Below the pieces are notes generated by a model. The model had not been told where the DNA came from, did no database searches, and saw only the letters and a program-made list of their open reading frames with translations. From Neocallimastix lanati (nom. inval.) (taxonomy: Eukaryota > Neocallimastigomycota > Neocallimastigomycetes > Neocallimastigales > Neocallimastigaceae), in the NCBI GenBank assembly GCA_016946835.1, contig JACVTC010000025.1:1024501-1088500 (forward strand): a DNA stretch of 64,000 bases, written 5' to 3'. This document shows positions 39,774-51,959 of this stretch, in pieces. The position numbers and the translations under genes were made by a program. The first letter of the stretch is position 1, and every line of letters begins with the position of its first letter.

Positions 39774-41180
39774 TTATTTTCTTTTATATTTATAATTCCT
39801 ATTTGTCCGTTTGGTATCTACGCGATTGTTGCTATAATTAATAATCTCCTTCAACGCGATTTCAGGTTTGGGCATCATAATTTTATAAATATTTATTTTA
39901 TTTTTATCATTATTTTGAATATAAATATATGGAATTTTAATTATTTTTTTAATTTTATTAATTTTTATTTTCTTATCACTATCTATATTTATAATATTAC
40001 TAAAATCAACCGGTGAATTATTATTATTAATTTTTCTTTCTTTTATATTAGTAATATTATTAACTGAATAATTTTTTTTTATAAATTGTTCATTTTTATT
40101 AGCATTTGAAGTAATTTGAATATTATCTACTTTTGAATTGTTACTATTAATAATATTTATTTCCTTAAACAAACCAGGAGTTATAGATTTATTAATTCTA
40201 TTGAAAATGCTATCAACTTTAACAGATTCATTGATATTTATTTCTTCTTTTACAATTATATGACTATTTATTTTGTTTCTTATATTTTCAGAATTATTAA
40301 TAATATTTTTATTTTTACTATTTGAATTAATATTTTCCTTATTATTTATTATTACAATACTATTAATCTCAATACTATTATTTTGATTTTTCTTAATATT
40401 GGCACTACCTTTAATATTATTTTTATTTTTTTCTTTAGTAATTATAATATTATTGTTTGTTTTACATTTGCTATTACTATTATTTACTAATTTATTATTT
40501 TCTCTGAAATTATCCAATTTTAACGCGTATAATTTATTTAGTTTCGTGTTTATTATGTCATCAACCTCGTCATTTTTAGTATTATTAATTTTATTACTAT
40601 TATTGTTATTATTATTATAAATGTTATTATTATTATAAATGTTATTATTATTATTATTATTATTTTCTTCATTTTTATTGATTCTTTTATTTAAAACAGA
40701 TAATTTTTCAAGTTCAGCTACCACTCTAAATTCAGAAGTTCCTTGTTTCAAAAGAATTAAATTGTCGCTTGGGTCAATAATAATTCCTAATTCTCTTTGT
40801 GTTTTAAAATTCAAACTAATATCATAAAATGGATTTTCTTTCTCAACTAATCTGAATATTACATTTTTTTGAACACCACCAATAGTTAAATTTAAAATTG
40901 TAAGTTTAGTTATTCCAGTAATACTTGAGTCATCAATACAATGATTAAGAATATATTTTTCCAGAAAACTACGATTTACCAAATTATTTTCACCGTATCC
41001 TTTTAAAATACACCTAGCTTCCTTATTATCAACAAGAGCTAATATTCCCATTGATTCACCATCTACAAACTCATCTAATTCATCCACGTCATCACTAACT
41101 CCAGTTCCAAATCTACCTTTTTGAATTAGCAATTTTAACAATTGTAATTTTTCTGTTAGGTTATCTTGATTAATATCCAT
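39774..41180 (-). CDS. retropepsin-like protein of the LTR element, catalytic Asp absent
   Basis: 468 aa, the only ORF between the two LTRs. Residues about 45-165 align by eye with the protease region of the gypsy Pol at 61.6-61.9 kb. Both share a VDG/VDN strand, a following -F-L-(D/E)-K- helix and a close match of EKENPFYDISLNFKTQ with DKEDPFYDILINLKTQ. Where the gypsy has an Asp-Ser-Cys active site, this protein has Lys-Gly-Tyr-Gly, so it should not be a protease. The rest (about residue 170 onward) is Asn/Ile/Lys-rich low complexity ending in a basic tail (KRTNRNYKYKRK). It could serve as a Gag-like or nucleic-acid-binding protein, or be a relic of a larger Gag-Pro. The frame is intact, which with the young LTRs argues for recent activity. 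Confidence 0.7.
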   Translation of the reverse strand: MDINQDNLTEKLQLLKLLIQKGRFGTGVSDDVDELDEFVDGESMGILALVDNKEARCILKGYGENNLVNRSFLEKYILNHCIDDSSITGITKLTILNLTIGGVQKNVIFRLVEKENPFYDISLNFKTQRELGIIIDPSDNLILLKQGTSEFRVVAELEKLSVLNKRINKNEENNNNNNNNIYNNNNIYNNNNNNSNKINNTKNDEVDDIINTKLNKLYALKLDNFRENNKLVNNSNSKCKTNNNIIITKEKNKNNIKGSANIKKNQNNSIEINSIVIINNKENINSNSKNKNIINNSENIRNKINSHIIVKEEININESVKVDSIFNRINKSITPGLFKEINIINSNNSKVDNIQITSNANKNEQFIKKNYSVNNITNIKERKINNNNSPVDFSNIINIDSDKKIKINKIKKIIKIPYIYIQNNDKNKINIYKIMMPKPEIALKEIINYSNNRVDTKRTNRNYKYKRK

Positions 41181-41791
41181 TTTATTTCTATATCTATTTT
41201 TAAAATGTACTACTATTTAATATTATTAAATATACTACTATTAAAATAAATAATATTTTTATCTTATTATACTTATATCTATTGTAATTTTATTCCAAAA
41301 TGTTAACACTTTTAAACTACACTATTTATATCTTCCTACTCTTATTTTAATTAAAATAATATTCCTATTATAGATTTTATTTAAATTATTCACTTAAATG
41401 CTAATTAAAATAACGATATTTTTACTATTTCACTATCTCTAATTAATATTATTATCCTACTTAAACTATCTTACTTTTAACACTAACACTATATTAATAA
41501 ATTATTAATATATATATATATTTATTAGATTTTCCAATATTTATTTATTTTAAAACAATTTAATTAAATTGTACTAAAATGAATGAAATAACATATATTG
41601 TATAACTTTCTCTTCACCAAAGACAATATAACTATAAATAACCAATAAAAAAAATTAAAAATTTATATCCTAAACAGTATATTTTAATTAATCCTAACTG
41701 AAGAGAATTTATGTAAATATATACGGATATATAATTAATTAACAAAATTACTAAACACCACTACTTATAAATTACTTTTTACACAGCACAT

Positions 41792-41808
41792 CCCCGATAT
41801 CTCCACCA
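41792..41808 (-). promoter_or_regulatory. primer-binding site of the LTR element
   Basis: TGGTGGAGATATCGGGG on the minus strand, 5 nt inside the right LTR. It begins TGG as expected for pairing with a tRNA CCA end. It is identical to 59287-59303 in the gypsy leader. It does not match the tRNA-Met of this window. Confidence 0.75.
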
Positions 41809-41813
41809 ATTTT

Positions 41814-42200
41814 TGATATACGGGACTTTTATGTGCAATAATTTATAAGCAGTGGGTTTTAAATAATGGTAGTTTAGTATATTTTATTAATAATATTATA
41901 ATATTCGTACAATTAAAATAATAATTCTAATTCCTAAAAATTTACAAGAGAGTTCTCTATTTCTAATATAAATAATTTAATTTATAAGAAATAGGTAATA
42001 TATTAAATACATATTCTAATATATAGAACTATATAAATTTTATATGAATTATTTTAAAGTATTATAATTATTATAATTATAATAATATATATTGAAATAA
42101 AATAAAATAAAATAATTATTATCAAAAAGATATAAATTTAATATTTAATAATTATTATTAAATATACAAATATGTTACTACACATATTTGTTTTATATCA
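41814..42200 (-). repeat. LTR (5' LTR in element orientation)
   Basis: 387 bp, same termini as its partner, followed by CTAT target-site duplication. Confidence 0.92.
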
Positions 42201-42376
42201 CTATTAATTTTAAATTATAAAATTATTAAATTATAAAAATTCTTTATCATGTATTATAATTTTACTATAGTTGGCAGTTATAAATAATTATTTTAAATTG
42301 TATTATAATAATTTTATGATAGTTGGTAGTTATAAAATAGAAATAATAAAAGTATATATATATATGTATAAAAAAG

Positions 42377-42385
42377 TATATAAAT
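42377..42385 (+). promoter_or_regulatory. TATA box of gene X copy 2
   Basis: TATATAAAT 116 bases before the X2 start, preceded by ATGATAGTTGGTAGTTATAA repeats also found before X1 and X3. Confidence 0.5.
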
Positions 42386-42492
42386 AGCTCTGTTTCCTTT
42401 TATCAGTAATTTTATTTCAAAAAAAAAAAAATAAAAAATAAGAATAAAAGTAATAAAAAGGAATTTTAAAGAATTTTGAAAAATAGTAAAAA

Positions 42493-44268
42493 ATGAGAGT
42501 ATATAAAATATTAAATTATTTATCTACATTTTTAGATAAATATGACAGCACAAATTATGAATTTGCAAATTTTGAAACTAATTGCGAAATCAAAAATTTT
42601 ATAAAACTTAGTAATAAATATGATCATTCAAAATTTATAGAAGATATACCAAATGTAGTTAAAGCTTGTGGTAAATTCAATTATGAAAACAAAATAAATT
42701 TAGATACTTATATAAAAAAATTAGTTTATAAAGATGATGATATTAACATAGAAAATGATAAAGATACTGGTGCTGTAAATATTGTGAAAGAGAAAATAAA
42801 TGAAAGAAGAAAAATGAAATTGGAAAAATCTACAAAAGTAGCTATTAAAATGAAGAATGAAAATAAAATGAAGAATGAAAAAGAAAGAAAAAAGATGACT
42901 ATTGGAAAACCAGTTCATTTAAATTTAAAATTTAATGATATTAAAAATATGAATGGAAAAGTCTATCAATTGGGTTTACGTATTGGAAATAAAAATACTA
43001 CAACTATGAAGAAATTAAAGCAAGCATTCAAAAATTTAAAATTTGAAGAAAACATTAAAACCAAAAATAATGAATATATCAATCAATATGTAAATTTAAA
43101 GTTAGTTGCCGAATTTGACAAAAGAAATGAAATGGATTCAAATATAAAAATTGAACTTCAAACAAATACTACAGCTATACAAAATGGATTTTGGTTTTAT
43201 TTTTTAATCATTGTTAAAGAAAATCAAGACATGTTAATAAGTGAACCATTTACTCTTTTAAATTATAAACAATTAACGAAAAGGAAAGAAAAATCATTTC
43301 TTAAAAAGCAAGAAGAATATATGTTAAATAATGAAGAAAGTATTTTTCCTTATTATTTTGAATCTATGTTTTATTATAATACAGAAGATAATCAATATAA
43401 ACTTAAAGACACTTACACATTTGGAATAAAATTTTTCCAAGAAAGAAAAAATGAAAATAAATGCAAAGAAAATGATATTTGCAATTCCATAATTGTCAAA
43501 AAAGTTGAAAATGAGGAATTAATAAAAAAAATGAAGAATTGATTAAAGATTTAAAACAATTATATCCTATTTTGTCTGATATCTCAATTGAAGAAAGTAA
43601 TATCGATATAAATCAAAGATCGGTATCTACTTCTGACTATCCTGTAATGAATAATTGTGAATGTCTTTCTCCATTCTCAAATTCTCCAATCTCAAATAAT
43701 TCTGAAGAACTCTTATCAGGTAATTCAAATGAATTATTTAATTATAATCCAAATGAAATCAGAAATAATGAATATCCATCACCTTCAAGTAGTATTTCAG
43801 ATGTTATGTTATTCCGAATAATGACAATCAATCACCATTACAATCATCATTACAATACCAATCATCATATTTATTTCCATATAATAATAATTTTGACAGT
43901 TCATATACAATTAATATATTACTTTTTTAATATATGAACAAAAATTAATAATAAATGAATTAAAAGAATTAGATATGGAACTTAATAATCTAGGTTTTAT
44001 GAATAATAATGATATGGATTATATATATAATATAATGTTAAATCAACAAGAATCAATATTACAAAAGTTCGTAGAAGGAAAAATTGAAAAAGAATATCTT
44101 GAAGAAATCATTTATAATTTTAAAATTAAAGATTTTGAGCTTCAAACGGATGAAGTATTTAATTCTAATTTAAAGTCAGAAATGAATAATAATCAATTTA
44201 TTCCAATTAATCTAGAAGAAAATACAATGAATTCAAGAAATGATATTTTAAATGGAATAGTCGTTTAA
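42493..44268 (+). pseudogene. gene X copy 2 (X2), frameshifted
   Basis: The first 349 codons (42493-43542) are open and almost identical to X3. A one-base deletion in an A-run near 43525 shifts the frame. A 5-bp insertion near 43810 and changes near 43910-43925 add further breaks. The C-terminal region resumes in the frame of 43975-44268, ending in the same DILNGIVV as X3. A truncated 349-aa product with the conserved central domain could still be made. Downstream sequence (44270-44640) matches that of X3. Confidence 0.75.
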
Positions 44269-44799
44269 GATATAATCTATTTTTAATAGTTTTTGATTTT
44301 ATAAAACTTAAAAATAGAAATGAAATATATTTATTTTATATCTATGAATGATATTGAATATTTTTATTGAAAATAACAATTATTGATTGAAACTGATGAA
44401 ATATTAGACTTACATTATTTGATTAAATTAAATAAAATATAAAAGGAATATTTTATTAAGTTTTAAATTTTTAATTAAATTTTAATTAATAATATTGTGA
44501 AGTATTAATATTTAATAAATAAATATATATAAATATACTTATAAATTTTATAAAGTTTATTGTATAAAATATTAATAATATTTTATTATGTTTTAAATTT
44601 TTAATTAAATTTTAATTAATAATATTATAAAGTTTTATTATTTAATAAATAAATATGTATAAATACTTTTTATAATATAAAATGTTTAAAAAAATAAAAC
44701 ATAGGAATAAAATTTTATATTTTATTAATTTTTTTTATTATTAAAAAGAATTAAATTATATAAAAAAATTAATAAAATATAAAATTTAAGAAAAAAAAA
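44269..44799. other. X2 3' flank
   Basis: No gene. The region is A/T repeats resembling the X3 3' flank, with an internal near-duplicate (44455-44530 and 44580-44660) around AATTTTTAATTAAATTTTAA. It ends where LINE-B begins. Confidence 0.6.
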
Positions 44800-45600
44800 A
44801 AAAGATAAAAAAAAATTATAAAATTTAAGAAAAAAAAAAAAGATAAAAAAAATAAACAAAACAAAAAAAAACACAAAATAAAATAAAATAAAATAATAAT
44901 ATAAAATATTTTAGTTTCATTTAATTAATATCTGTAAGACTTCACAAGGGCATTATTATACTGAAGTATAATAATTATTTTTGACTTCACAATGTTAATC
45001 ATAATTTTAAGATACGAAATTATGATCTTCATTGGTTGCGCTAGCCCTACTGACCTGTCTTACTGTTTCTTAAGCATTGACGCTCTTGGTAGTAGTAGTA
45101 CGATTCGATTTGAACCTATTGAACAAAGACCATTGTTGGCCAATAGCAATAGGTATAATCGATTGAAGAAGAGTCGCAGTAACCACCAAGAATGGAGTAT
45201 CAGAATAAGCACCTGATTTCATCAGGCACTTAAATAGATCCTTCCATTCCCTTGTACTGTTATTAATACTTCATCCTCCAAGAAGGAAATTAAACACTTT
45301 TTCACACACACTAGAATCAACATACACATTATTTTCAATACTATTACTAACATTACTAATAATACTATTACTAATATTACTATAACTAATATTACTATTA
45401 CTATTATTACTATTTCTATTATTACTATAACTATTATTATTATTGCTATTATTAATATTACTATTATTACTGTTGCTATTATTATTATTACTATTAACAA
45501 TATCATATGTTAGGTTGTCACGGTTTAAAGCACTATATAAAAATAAAATTTTATTATTAACTTTACTACGAATATGATTGAAAAATGGACAATCAATTGG
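44800..45600 (-). mobile_element. 5'-truncated LINE copy (LINE-B) inserted in unit 2
   Basis: Reverse complement of the LINE-A 3' end. It covers the last Cys of the Zn knuckle (IDCPFF), the Asn/Ser microsatellite, the NFLLGG and TKSV tail, and the 3' UTR with its T-rich run. The 5' junction is at about 45600, beside GGATCATTTCTTTCATACAA; unit 1 has nearly the same flank at 32430 without the LINE. This shows insertion after the duplication. The coding parts (44992-45216 and about 45271-45597) are broken by a frameshift. 5' truncation is typical of target-primed reverse transcription. Confidence 0.82.
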
Positions 45601-46370
45601 ATCATTTCTTTCATACAATATATTTTTTTAAAAAAAAAAATAAAAAAAAAACGTTTTATATATTAATATTTAGTATAAAATATAAAATATAGATAAAAAA
45701 AATAGAAAATTTTAATATAAATTTTAAACTTTTTATTATTATAATTTTATTTTTATTTTTATTTTGTTATACTTAAAAATGATTATTACATAATGAAAAA
45801 AATAATATTTTTGATTAATTTTTTATATTACTAAAATTAAATGAATTATATTATATAAATAATTTTATAAAGAAAAAAGAATAAAAAATTAAAAAGAGAA
45901 TAATTTATATTTTTCATTAATACACTTTAAAACATTAATATATGTTTTCAGTTATATTTATAAATTATTTATTATATATATTTTATATATTATTTTTGTT
46001 TTAAAGAAAATTTGGTAAAATATATATATAATTTTTTTTTTTTTTGATTATATCAAATTTTATAATTATTCATATTATAAATGAAAAAATTTTATTTATT
46101 ATACATATATTAACTTTTTTTTTAATTAAATATAGAACTATAATATATTGTATTTTTTTTTAAATAAAAATTATTTATTAATTCATTTAGATTCATATAA
46201 AATATACATAAAAATTTTAAAATCATTTTATACATAATATTTATTTTTAAATTTGATATAAAGTATTAATATTATTATTATTAATTATCATTATTTTTAA
46301 TTATATTTCATTTGAATTTTTTTATAAATTAAATGTTTTATTATTCAAATAAATAAATTCTTATATTTAA
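45601..46370. other. spacer between LINE-B and pectate lyase 2
   Basis: No gene. Homologous to 32430-33198 of unit 1 with scattered indels in A/T runs. Confidence 0.7.
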
Positions 46371-47530
46371 TTATTTACAAACACAGTCGCTTTGATTTTT
46401 ACATTGAGTTCCATTTTTACTTGGTTCTTTACCATTATTATTACCAGTAAATGTGTAACAAACATTACCTCCATTGGCATTAACATTAATAAAGGTGGCA
46501 GTATCTCCATAATTACTATTAATACCAGCTAATACTCCAACATTCGAAGCATTAACATTTTCAATAACTACATCTCTTCTGTTTTGATAACCACTCTTAC
46601 AATTACCACAGGCTCTATATAATTTACCAGAATTACTAACTGTGAAATTCTTAATATAAACTGTACCAGCAGAGTTGTGTTGAACAATTTTATCTGAACC
46701 ATCACGAGCACCTCCTCCAATTAAATAGAATTTAGCATTAGTATTAGTGGATCCTAATAAAGAGAGAGCATCTTCACAAACATCATCCCACCAAACATTT
46801 TCAACAGTACATCCATCACCGATACAGTGAACATGTTCAATGGCATCAGCACCTAGAATAACATTTTTGAGTGTGGCACCAGATTCTAATCGGAAAACTG
46901 CATCTTTATTTCCACCTTCTACATTTTTACAATCTCCTTGACCGGTGACGCCTCTTCCATAACTGGTCCAAACTCCATTGATAGCAAGACCATCATAAAC
47001 TTGACCTGCCTTAATGACATATGGTTCATTGAAAGTGACCTTCTTTTGAGCTGCAGGGAAGAAAACATTAGAGGAGGAAGAAGAAGAAGAAGAAGAAGAA
47101 GCAGAGGCAGAAGAAGTTTGTTGTTGAGCCTTCGAAGTTGTTTTCTTGATTGTGGTTGTCTTTTTTGTTGTCGTAGTCTTTATATTGGTATTTCCTGAAT
47201 TTCCTGAATTGCCTGTGTTACCAGAACTACCAGGAACACATTGGGAATACCAATCATTAAAATATTTACAAGTATATCCTGATATACAACATTTATCACC
47301 TGTAAAATTGAGTCTGAAATATTGAAAAAAAAAAAAAAAATTATTAAATTTAATTAAATATTGAAGAATTATATTTACTTAATGATCAAATCATAGATTT
47401 AAATATATTTATTATATTTAATCATAAAAATATAATATATTTACCCTCCACATTGACTATACGCACCACCACAGCCAGCTTGAGCTAATTTAACTAAACT
47501 TACTAATCCAATAATATTTAATATTCTCAT
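46371..47530 (-). CDS. secreted CBM1-PL3 pectate lyase, copy 2 (2 exons)
   Basis: Exon 1 is 47445-47530 and exon 2 is 46371-47313, with a 131-nt intron; 342 aa. Architecture equals copy 1: signal peptide, CBM1 split by the intron, Ser/Thr/Lys linker, PL3 domain with VCEDAL, SDKIVQHN and RACGNC. Differences seen by eye are a Glu-to-Ala change in the CBM1 start (GGAYSQCGG), Ile to Val in the signal peptide, and Phe to Ser in the poly-Ser linker; I noticed none in the catalytic domain. Near identity contrasts with the decayed neighbouring gene X copies. This points to a recent duplication, gene conversion or selection on the enzyme. Confidence 0.9.
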
Positions 47531-48176
47531 TTTTTTATATTATAATTAAATAAATATTTTTATATATAAATATAAGTATATAATTAATGACTTTTAAATA
47601 TTTAGTTTTTATTCAAAAAAAATTAAATTAGTAAATTTTATTTTATTATTCATTGGGAAATATTTTTCAGTTTTATACTTTTTTTTTTTCTATTAGAGGA
47701 AAAAAAAAAAAAGCAATTAATTTATTTTATTAATTTAAAAATTTATATTTCTATATCAAACTATATTAAATAAATTAATTTATTTTATAAATAAAATTAT
47801 ATTACATAACAATATTATTAAATTCACATTTTTAATTAATATCATAAAATATTATTATTAATATATTAATACTATTACTTCATAACAAAAAATTGAAACA
47901 ATGTTAAGAATTACTTAAAATAAAGTTTAATTGACAATAGAGGACAAAAACGATAAAGGAAAATAAAATTACGGTTGGTACAAAATTTATTATAAAAAAT
48001 TGAAAATATATTAATATTCTTAACATTAAATATTAATAAAAGTGATACGAATTATAGGGAAACAATATGATTCTTTGGAATATTAAATTATTAATTTTTA
48101 TATTAAAAAAAATTTAATAATAATTATAGTTAGAGATAATATTATTATTAATTATAAATAATAGCTTTAAATAATA

Positions 48177-48615
48177 TGATATGAAATAGAAATAAAAACT
48201 CTAATTAATAATAAATTTATGTTAATAAAGAAATGTAGTAAAAGCATAAATTTATGTATTAATCTAGTTTTTATTGTATTTATATTAGAAATTAATTTAT
48301 ATATTTATATTATTTAATTTAATAATTAATGAAAGTAAATTAATATTTATACTTTAATATAGGAAAACTTTATTATAGTAAATAATTATAAAAGAGAAAA
48401 ATAGTAGATTATAGTAATTCTTGAGATCAAAATATGAAAATAAATATTAATTTTAGGAATAAATGTTAGTTTACATTTTTAATAATGATAAATAAATGTA
48501 ATTATTCTAAATAAATAAATTTTAAATAAAATTATTTTTATAAAACATATAAATTATATCCCCTAAATAAAGAATAAACCTTAAAAGAACCGAACCTGAA
48601 CTTCGTACTTTATCA
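48177..48615. mobile_element. solo LTR, 439 bp
   Basis: Begins TGATATGAAATAG and ends CTTTATCA, with AATA directly repeated on both sides (48173-48176 and 48616-48619). Unit 1 has the uninterrupted target at about 35090-35110 with a single AATA-like copy. The inserted length, TG...CA termini and 4-bp duplication identify a solo LTR left by recombination between two LTRs. Orientation is unknown. Confidence 0.8.
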
Positions 48616-49366
48616 AATAAATAATAATAAATATTAGTAATAATAGTATATAAATTATTAAAACATAAAAATAATAAATTATTATAATCTTAAATAATTA
48701 TTTTTTTATTTTATAATAATTAAAATTTATTTAAAAATAAAATTTATTAACTATAGAGGACAAAAACGATGAAAGAAAATAAAATTACCGTTGGTACAAA
48801 ATTCATTGTAAAAAATTGAAAATATATTAATATTCTTAACATTAAATGTTAATAAAATAATAATTATTTTATTATTATTATATAATAATTAAAATTTATT
48901 TAAAACTAATAATAAAATAGAAATTAAATGTTAAAAACTATGATATGGGAAAATTTAATTATCACTGAAAATTATCAATTAAATCATTTACTTTAAATAG
49001 AATTCAATAATAATTATTCCATGATTGGAAGTATTATTCAAATAAATTATTTACTATTTATTATAATAAATTAATAGTGAAAAAAGTTTTATTTTATAAC
49101 AAAGTTAATTCAAATAAATATAAAACGGGATTAATTATTAAATTACCATTATAATTTCATTATTATTTGAATATTTAGCTATTTAACCATTAATTAATAT
49201 TTTAATTTATCAATAATAATAACAATAATAAAAACAATATCAAAAATAAATAATAATGGTAATTATAATAAAATTATAATAATAATTGCTATAATAATGA
49301 ACAAATTAGGGTTAGAGATTTTATATTTTTTTTTTTTAACTTTTTATATTTATTTTAAAGAAAGAG

Positions 49367-49372
<6 letters not shown>

Positions 49373-49430
<58 letters not shown>
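49373..49430 (+). repeat. long poly-A tract
   Basis: About 57 consecutive A. It is absent at the matching site of unit 1. Confidence 0.9.
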
Positions 49431-49431
<1 letters not shown>

Positions 49432-50228
49432 ATAAAAATAACATCAACAATAAATAATAAAAATAACATCAACAATAAATAATAATAGTAATAATAATAA
49501 TAATAATAATAGCTATAATATAAAATTATAATTGTTTAGATAATAATGTTAATGTTCTAATACTTCTTTTATTTATAAATTATTTGATATATTTAGATAT
49601 TTAATAAATAAATAATATTAAATTAAAAAAAAATTTGTTTAAAAGTTATATTGATAATTTCAATAAATTAATATATTTTTAATATTATTATTTTTGAATG
49701 CCTAATTATTTTTTATTTTTTTAATTTTTATCTTTTATTTTTTATTTTTGATTGTTTTTATTTAAAAAATATTTTTATTTATATTACGTATATTTGTTTA
49801 AATATGAAAATTAATATTTTTATTTCTATATATATATATTTTTTTAAATATTTTAAATATTATTTATTATTATTATTATTATTACTATTATTATTAAGTT
49901 TATTAAATTTAGATCTATAATAATATTCCTTATGGAATATGGAATATTATTACAAGGAAAATAAGTGTATGATCTATCTTTCAGCATTAAATATGTAATA
50001 AAGTCACGTGTTACGACATGCATTTTCCATAATATAGAATAAATTAAAAATTAATTATATAAATATTAAAAGATAATTAACATAGATATATACAAGACGA
50101 TAGATCATAATACATTTAAGTAATCATTAAATAAATAAATACTATAAATAAATAAATTAATATATATAATTAAATTATGAGTTCAGTCAACAATTACTAT
50201 TATTTTTATTATTATTATTATTATTATG

Positions 50229-51813
50229 ATGAGTGTGTGTCATTTCGCAAAAGTTTCATTTCGGAAAAGTTTCATTTCGAAAAAGTTTCATTTCGCAAAA
50301 TTTTTTGTGTCATTTCGCAAAAGTTCATTTCGCAAAATTTTAATAAATAGATAAATAAATAATAAAATAAATAAATAAATAAATAATAAAAAAATAAAAA
50401 AAAAATATAAAATATAAAATATAAAATAAAAAATATAAAATAAAAAATAAAAATATAAAATATAAAATATAGAAATATAAAATAAAAAATAAAAATATAA
50501 AATATAAAATATAAAATATAGAAATATAAAATATGAAATATGAAATAAAAAATATAAAAAATAAAATAAAAAATAAAAAATAAAAATATAAAATATAAAA
50601 TATAGAAATATAGAAATATAAAATATAAAATATAAAATATAGAAATATAAAATATAAAATATAAAAAAAAAATAAAAAATAAAAAATAAAAATATAAAAT
50701 ATAAAATATAGAAATATAAAATAAAAAATAAAAATATAAAATATAAAATATAAAATATAGAAATATAAAATATGAAATATGAAATAAAAAATATAAAAAA
50801 TAAAATAAAAAATAAAAAATAAAAATATAAAATATAAAATATAGAAATATAGAAATATAAAATATAAAATATAAAATATAGAAATATAGAAATATAGAAA
50901 TATAAAATATAAAATATAAAATATAAAATATAAAATATAAAATATAAAATATAAAATATAAAATATAAAATATAAAATATAAAATATAAAATATAAAATA
51001 TAAAATATAAAATATTAAAATATAAAATAAAAAAAATAGATACCACCTAAAATCATCCTAACTATGTGCTACTTTTAACTCCCTTTTTTATGATGTCCTC
51101 ATCTTTTTTTTTTTTTTTTTTTTTTTACTGAATTATTTATAAATATTTCTTTTATTAAAAAAATTTATTAGTAATTTAAGATTTTTTTTTTTAAAATACT
51201 GCGCAAGGACTTAAAAGGTGTAAAATGATCAATTAATTATTTATATATTATTTTTAAATCTTTATAATAATTATTTTTTAATTATTTTTAATTTTATTAA
51301 TTTATATATTATTTTTAAATCTTTATAATAATTATTTTTTAATTATTTTTAATTTTAATAGTTATAAATTATTATCCTTTACATCTTTTAAATTATTAAT
51401 ACTTATTTTTTATATATATATATAAAATTCTTTTATATATTTTAAAAAATTATAAAACGTTTAAAACATATGATAAAATATTTTACTTTTTTATAGCGTT
51501 AATTCTAATGAATATTTATTATTATATAATGTATATTTATTATATATATGTCCATATATATATATTTTTTTTTAAAAAATTTAATTTTAAAATTTATTTA
51601 TTTATTATAGTTTCATTTATTTATTTTTATTTATTTAGTTATTTATTTAAATCATATATATTATTTATTTGTTTTATTATTAATTTATTTATTTATTAAA
51701 AATTTTGCGAAATGACACTTTTCCGAAATGAAATTTTTCGAAATGAAACTTTTTATGTAAATTTTCCGAAATGAAACTTTCCGAAATGAAATTTTTCGAA
51801 ATGCTCCTCCCCT
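50229..51813. mobile_element. putative foldback element with CATTTCG repeats, copy 2
   Basis: The left end (50229-50340) repeats TTTCATTTCG(C/G/A)AAAAG about six times. The right end (about 51703-51813) carries the inverse CGAAATGAAA about five to six times, so the ends are long inverted arrays. The interior is mainly a TATAAAATATAAAA microsatellite (50340-51030) plus A/T-rich filler. The outer tip read inward from the right is GGGGAGGAGCATTTCG, like the tips of the element at 16636-17908. Unit 1 lacks it at the matching place (about 38150). There is no ORF of its own, so any mobility would be non-autonomous. Confidence 0.6.
50345..51030. repeat. TATAAAATATAAAA minisatellite
   Basis: About 690 bp of 7-bp-like units (AATATAA, AATATAG) with a higher-order duplication: the order of variants at 50450-50660 repeats at 50690-50890. 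Confidence 0.85.
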
Positions 51814-51871
51814 ATTATGTTTTTTATCATTTTAATTAAATATTTATTTATCATAATATGATATTAATATG

Positions 51872-51959
51872 TGATATGAAATGAAAATAAAAACCTTAAT
51901 TATTAATAAATTATTTTATTAATAATTACATAAAAATAAATTAATAAGGAGCTTTATCA
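51872..51959. mobile_element. 88-bp mini-LTR element
   Basis: Starts TGATATGAAATGAAAATAAA, ends GAGCTTTATCA, and is flanked by TATG on both sides. Unit 1 (about 38190-38215) has one ATATG at the same place and no insert. Its ends match those of the 439-bp solo LTR, so it looks like an internally deleted relative. Confidence 0.75.

Larger units (their letters stand above)
39304..42200 (-). mobile_element. complete 2.9-kb non-autonomous LTR retroelement
   Basis: Two nearly identical LTRs (382 and 387 bp; two substitutions and one 5-bp indel) begin TGATATA and end TATATCA. CTAT flanks both sides as a 4-bp target-site duplication. The internal part is 2.1 kb and carries one ORF on the minus strand. 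In minus orientation the right LTR is followed, after 5 nt, by a primer-binding site starting TGGTGGAGATATCGGGG. The gypsy element at 58.5-64 kb carries the same site. No reverse transcriptase, integrase or RNase H is encoded, so mobility would depend on another element. Confidence 0.88.

Noticed and set aside
50288-51046. 252-aa minus-strand ORF of Tyr/Phe/Ile/Leu
   Set aside because: Translation of the TATAAAA microsatellite; no start context or domain.
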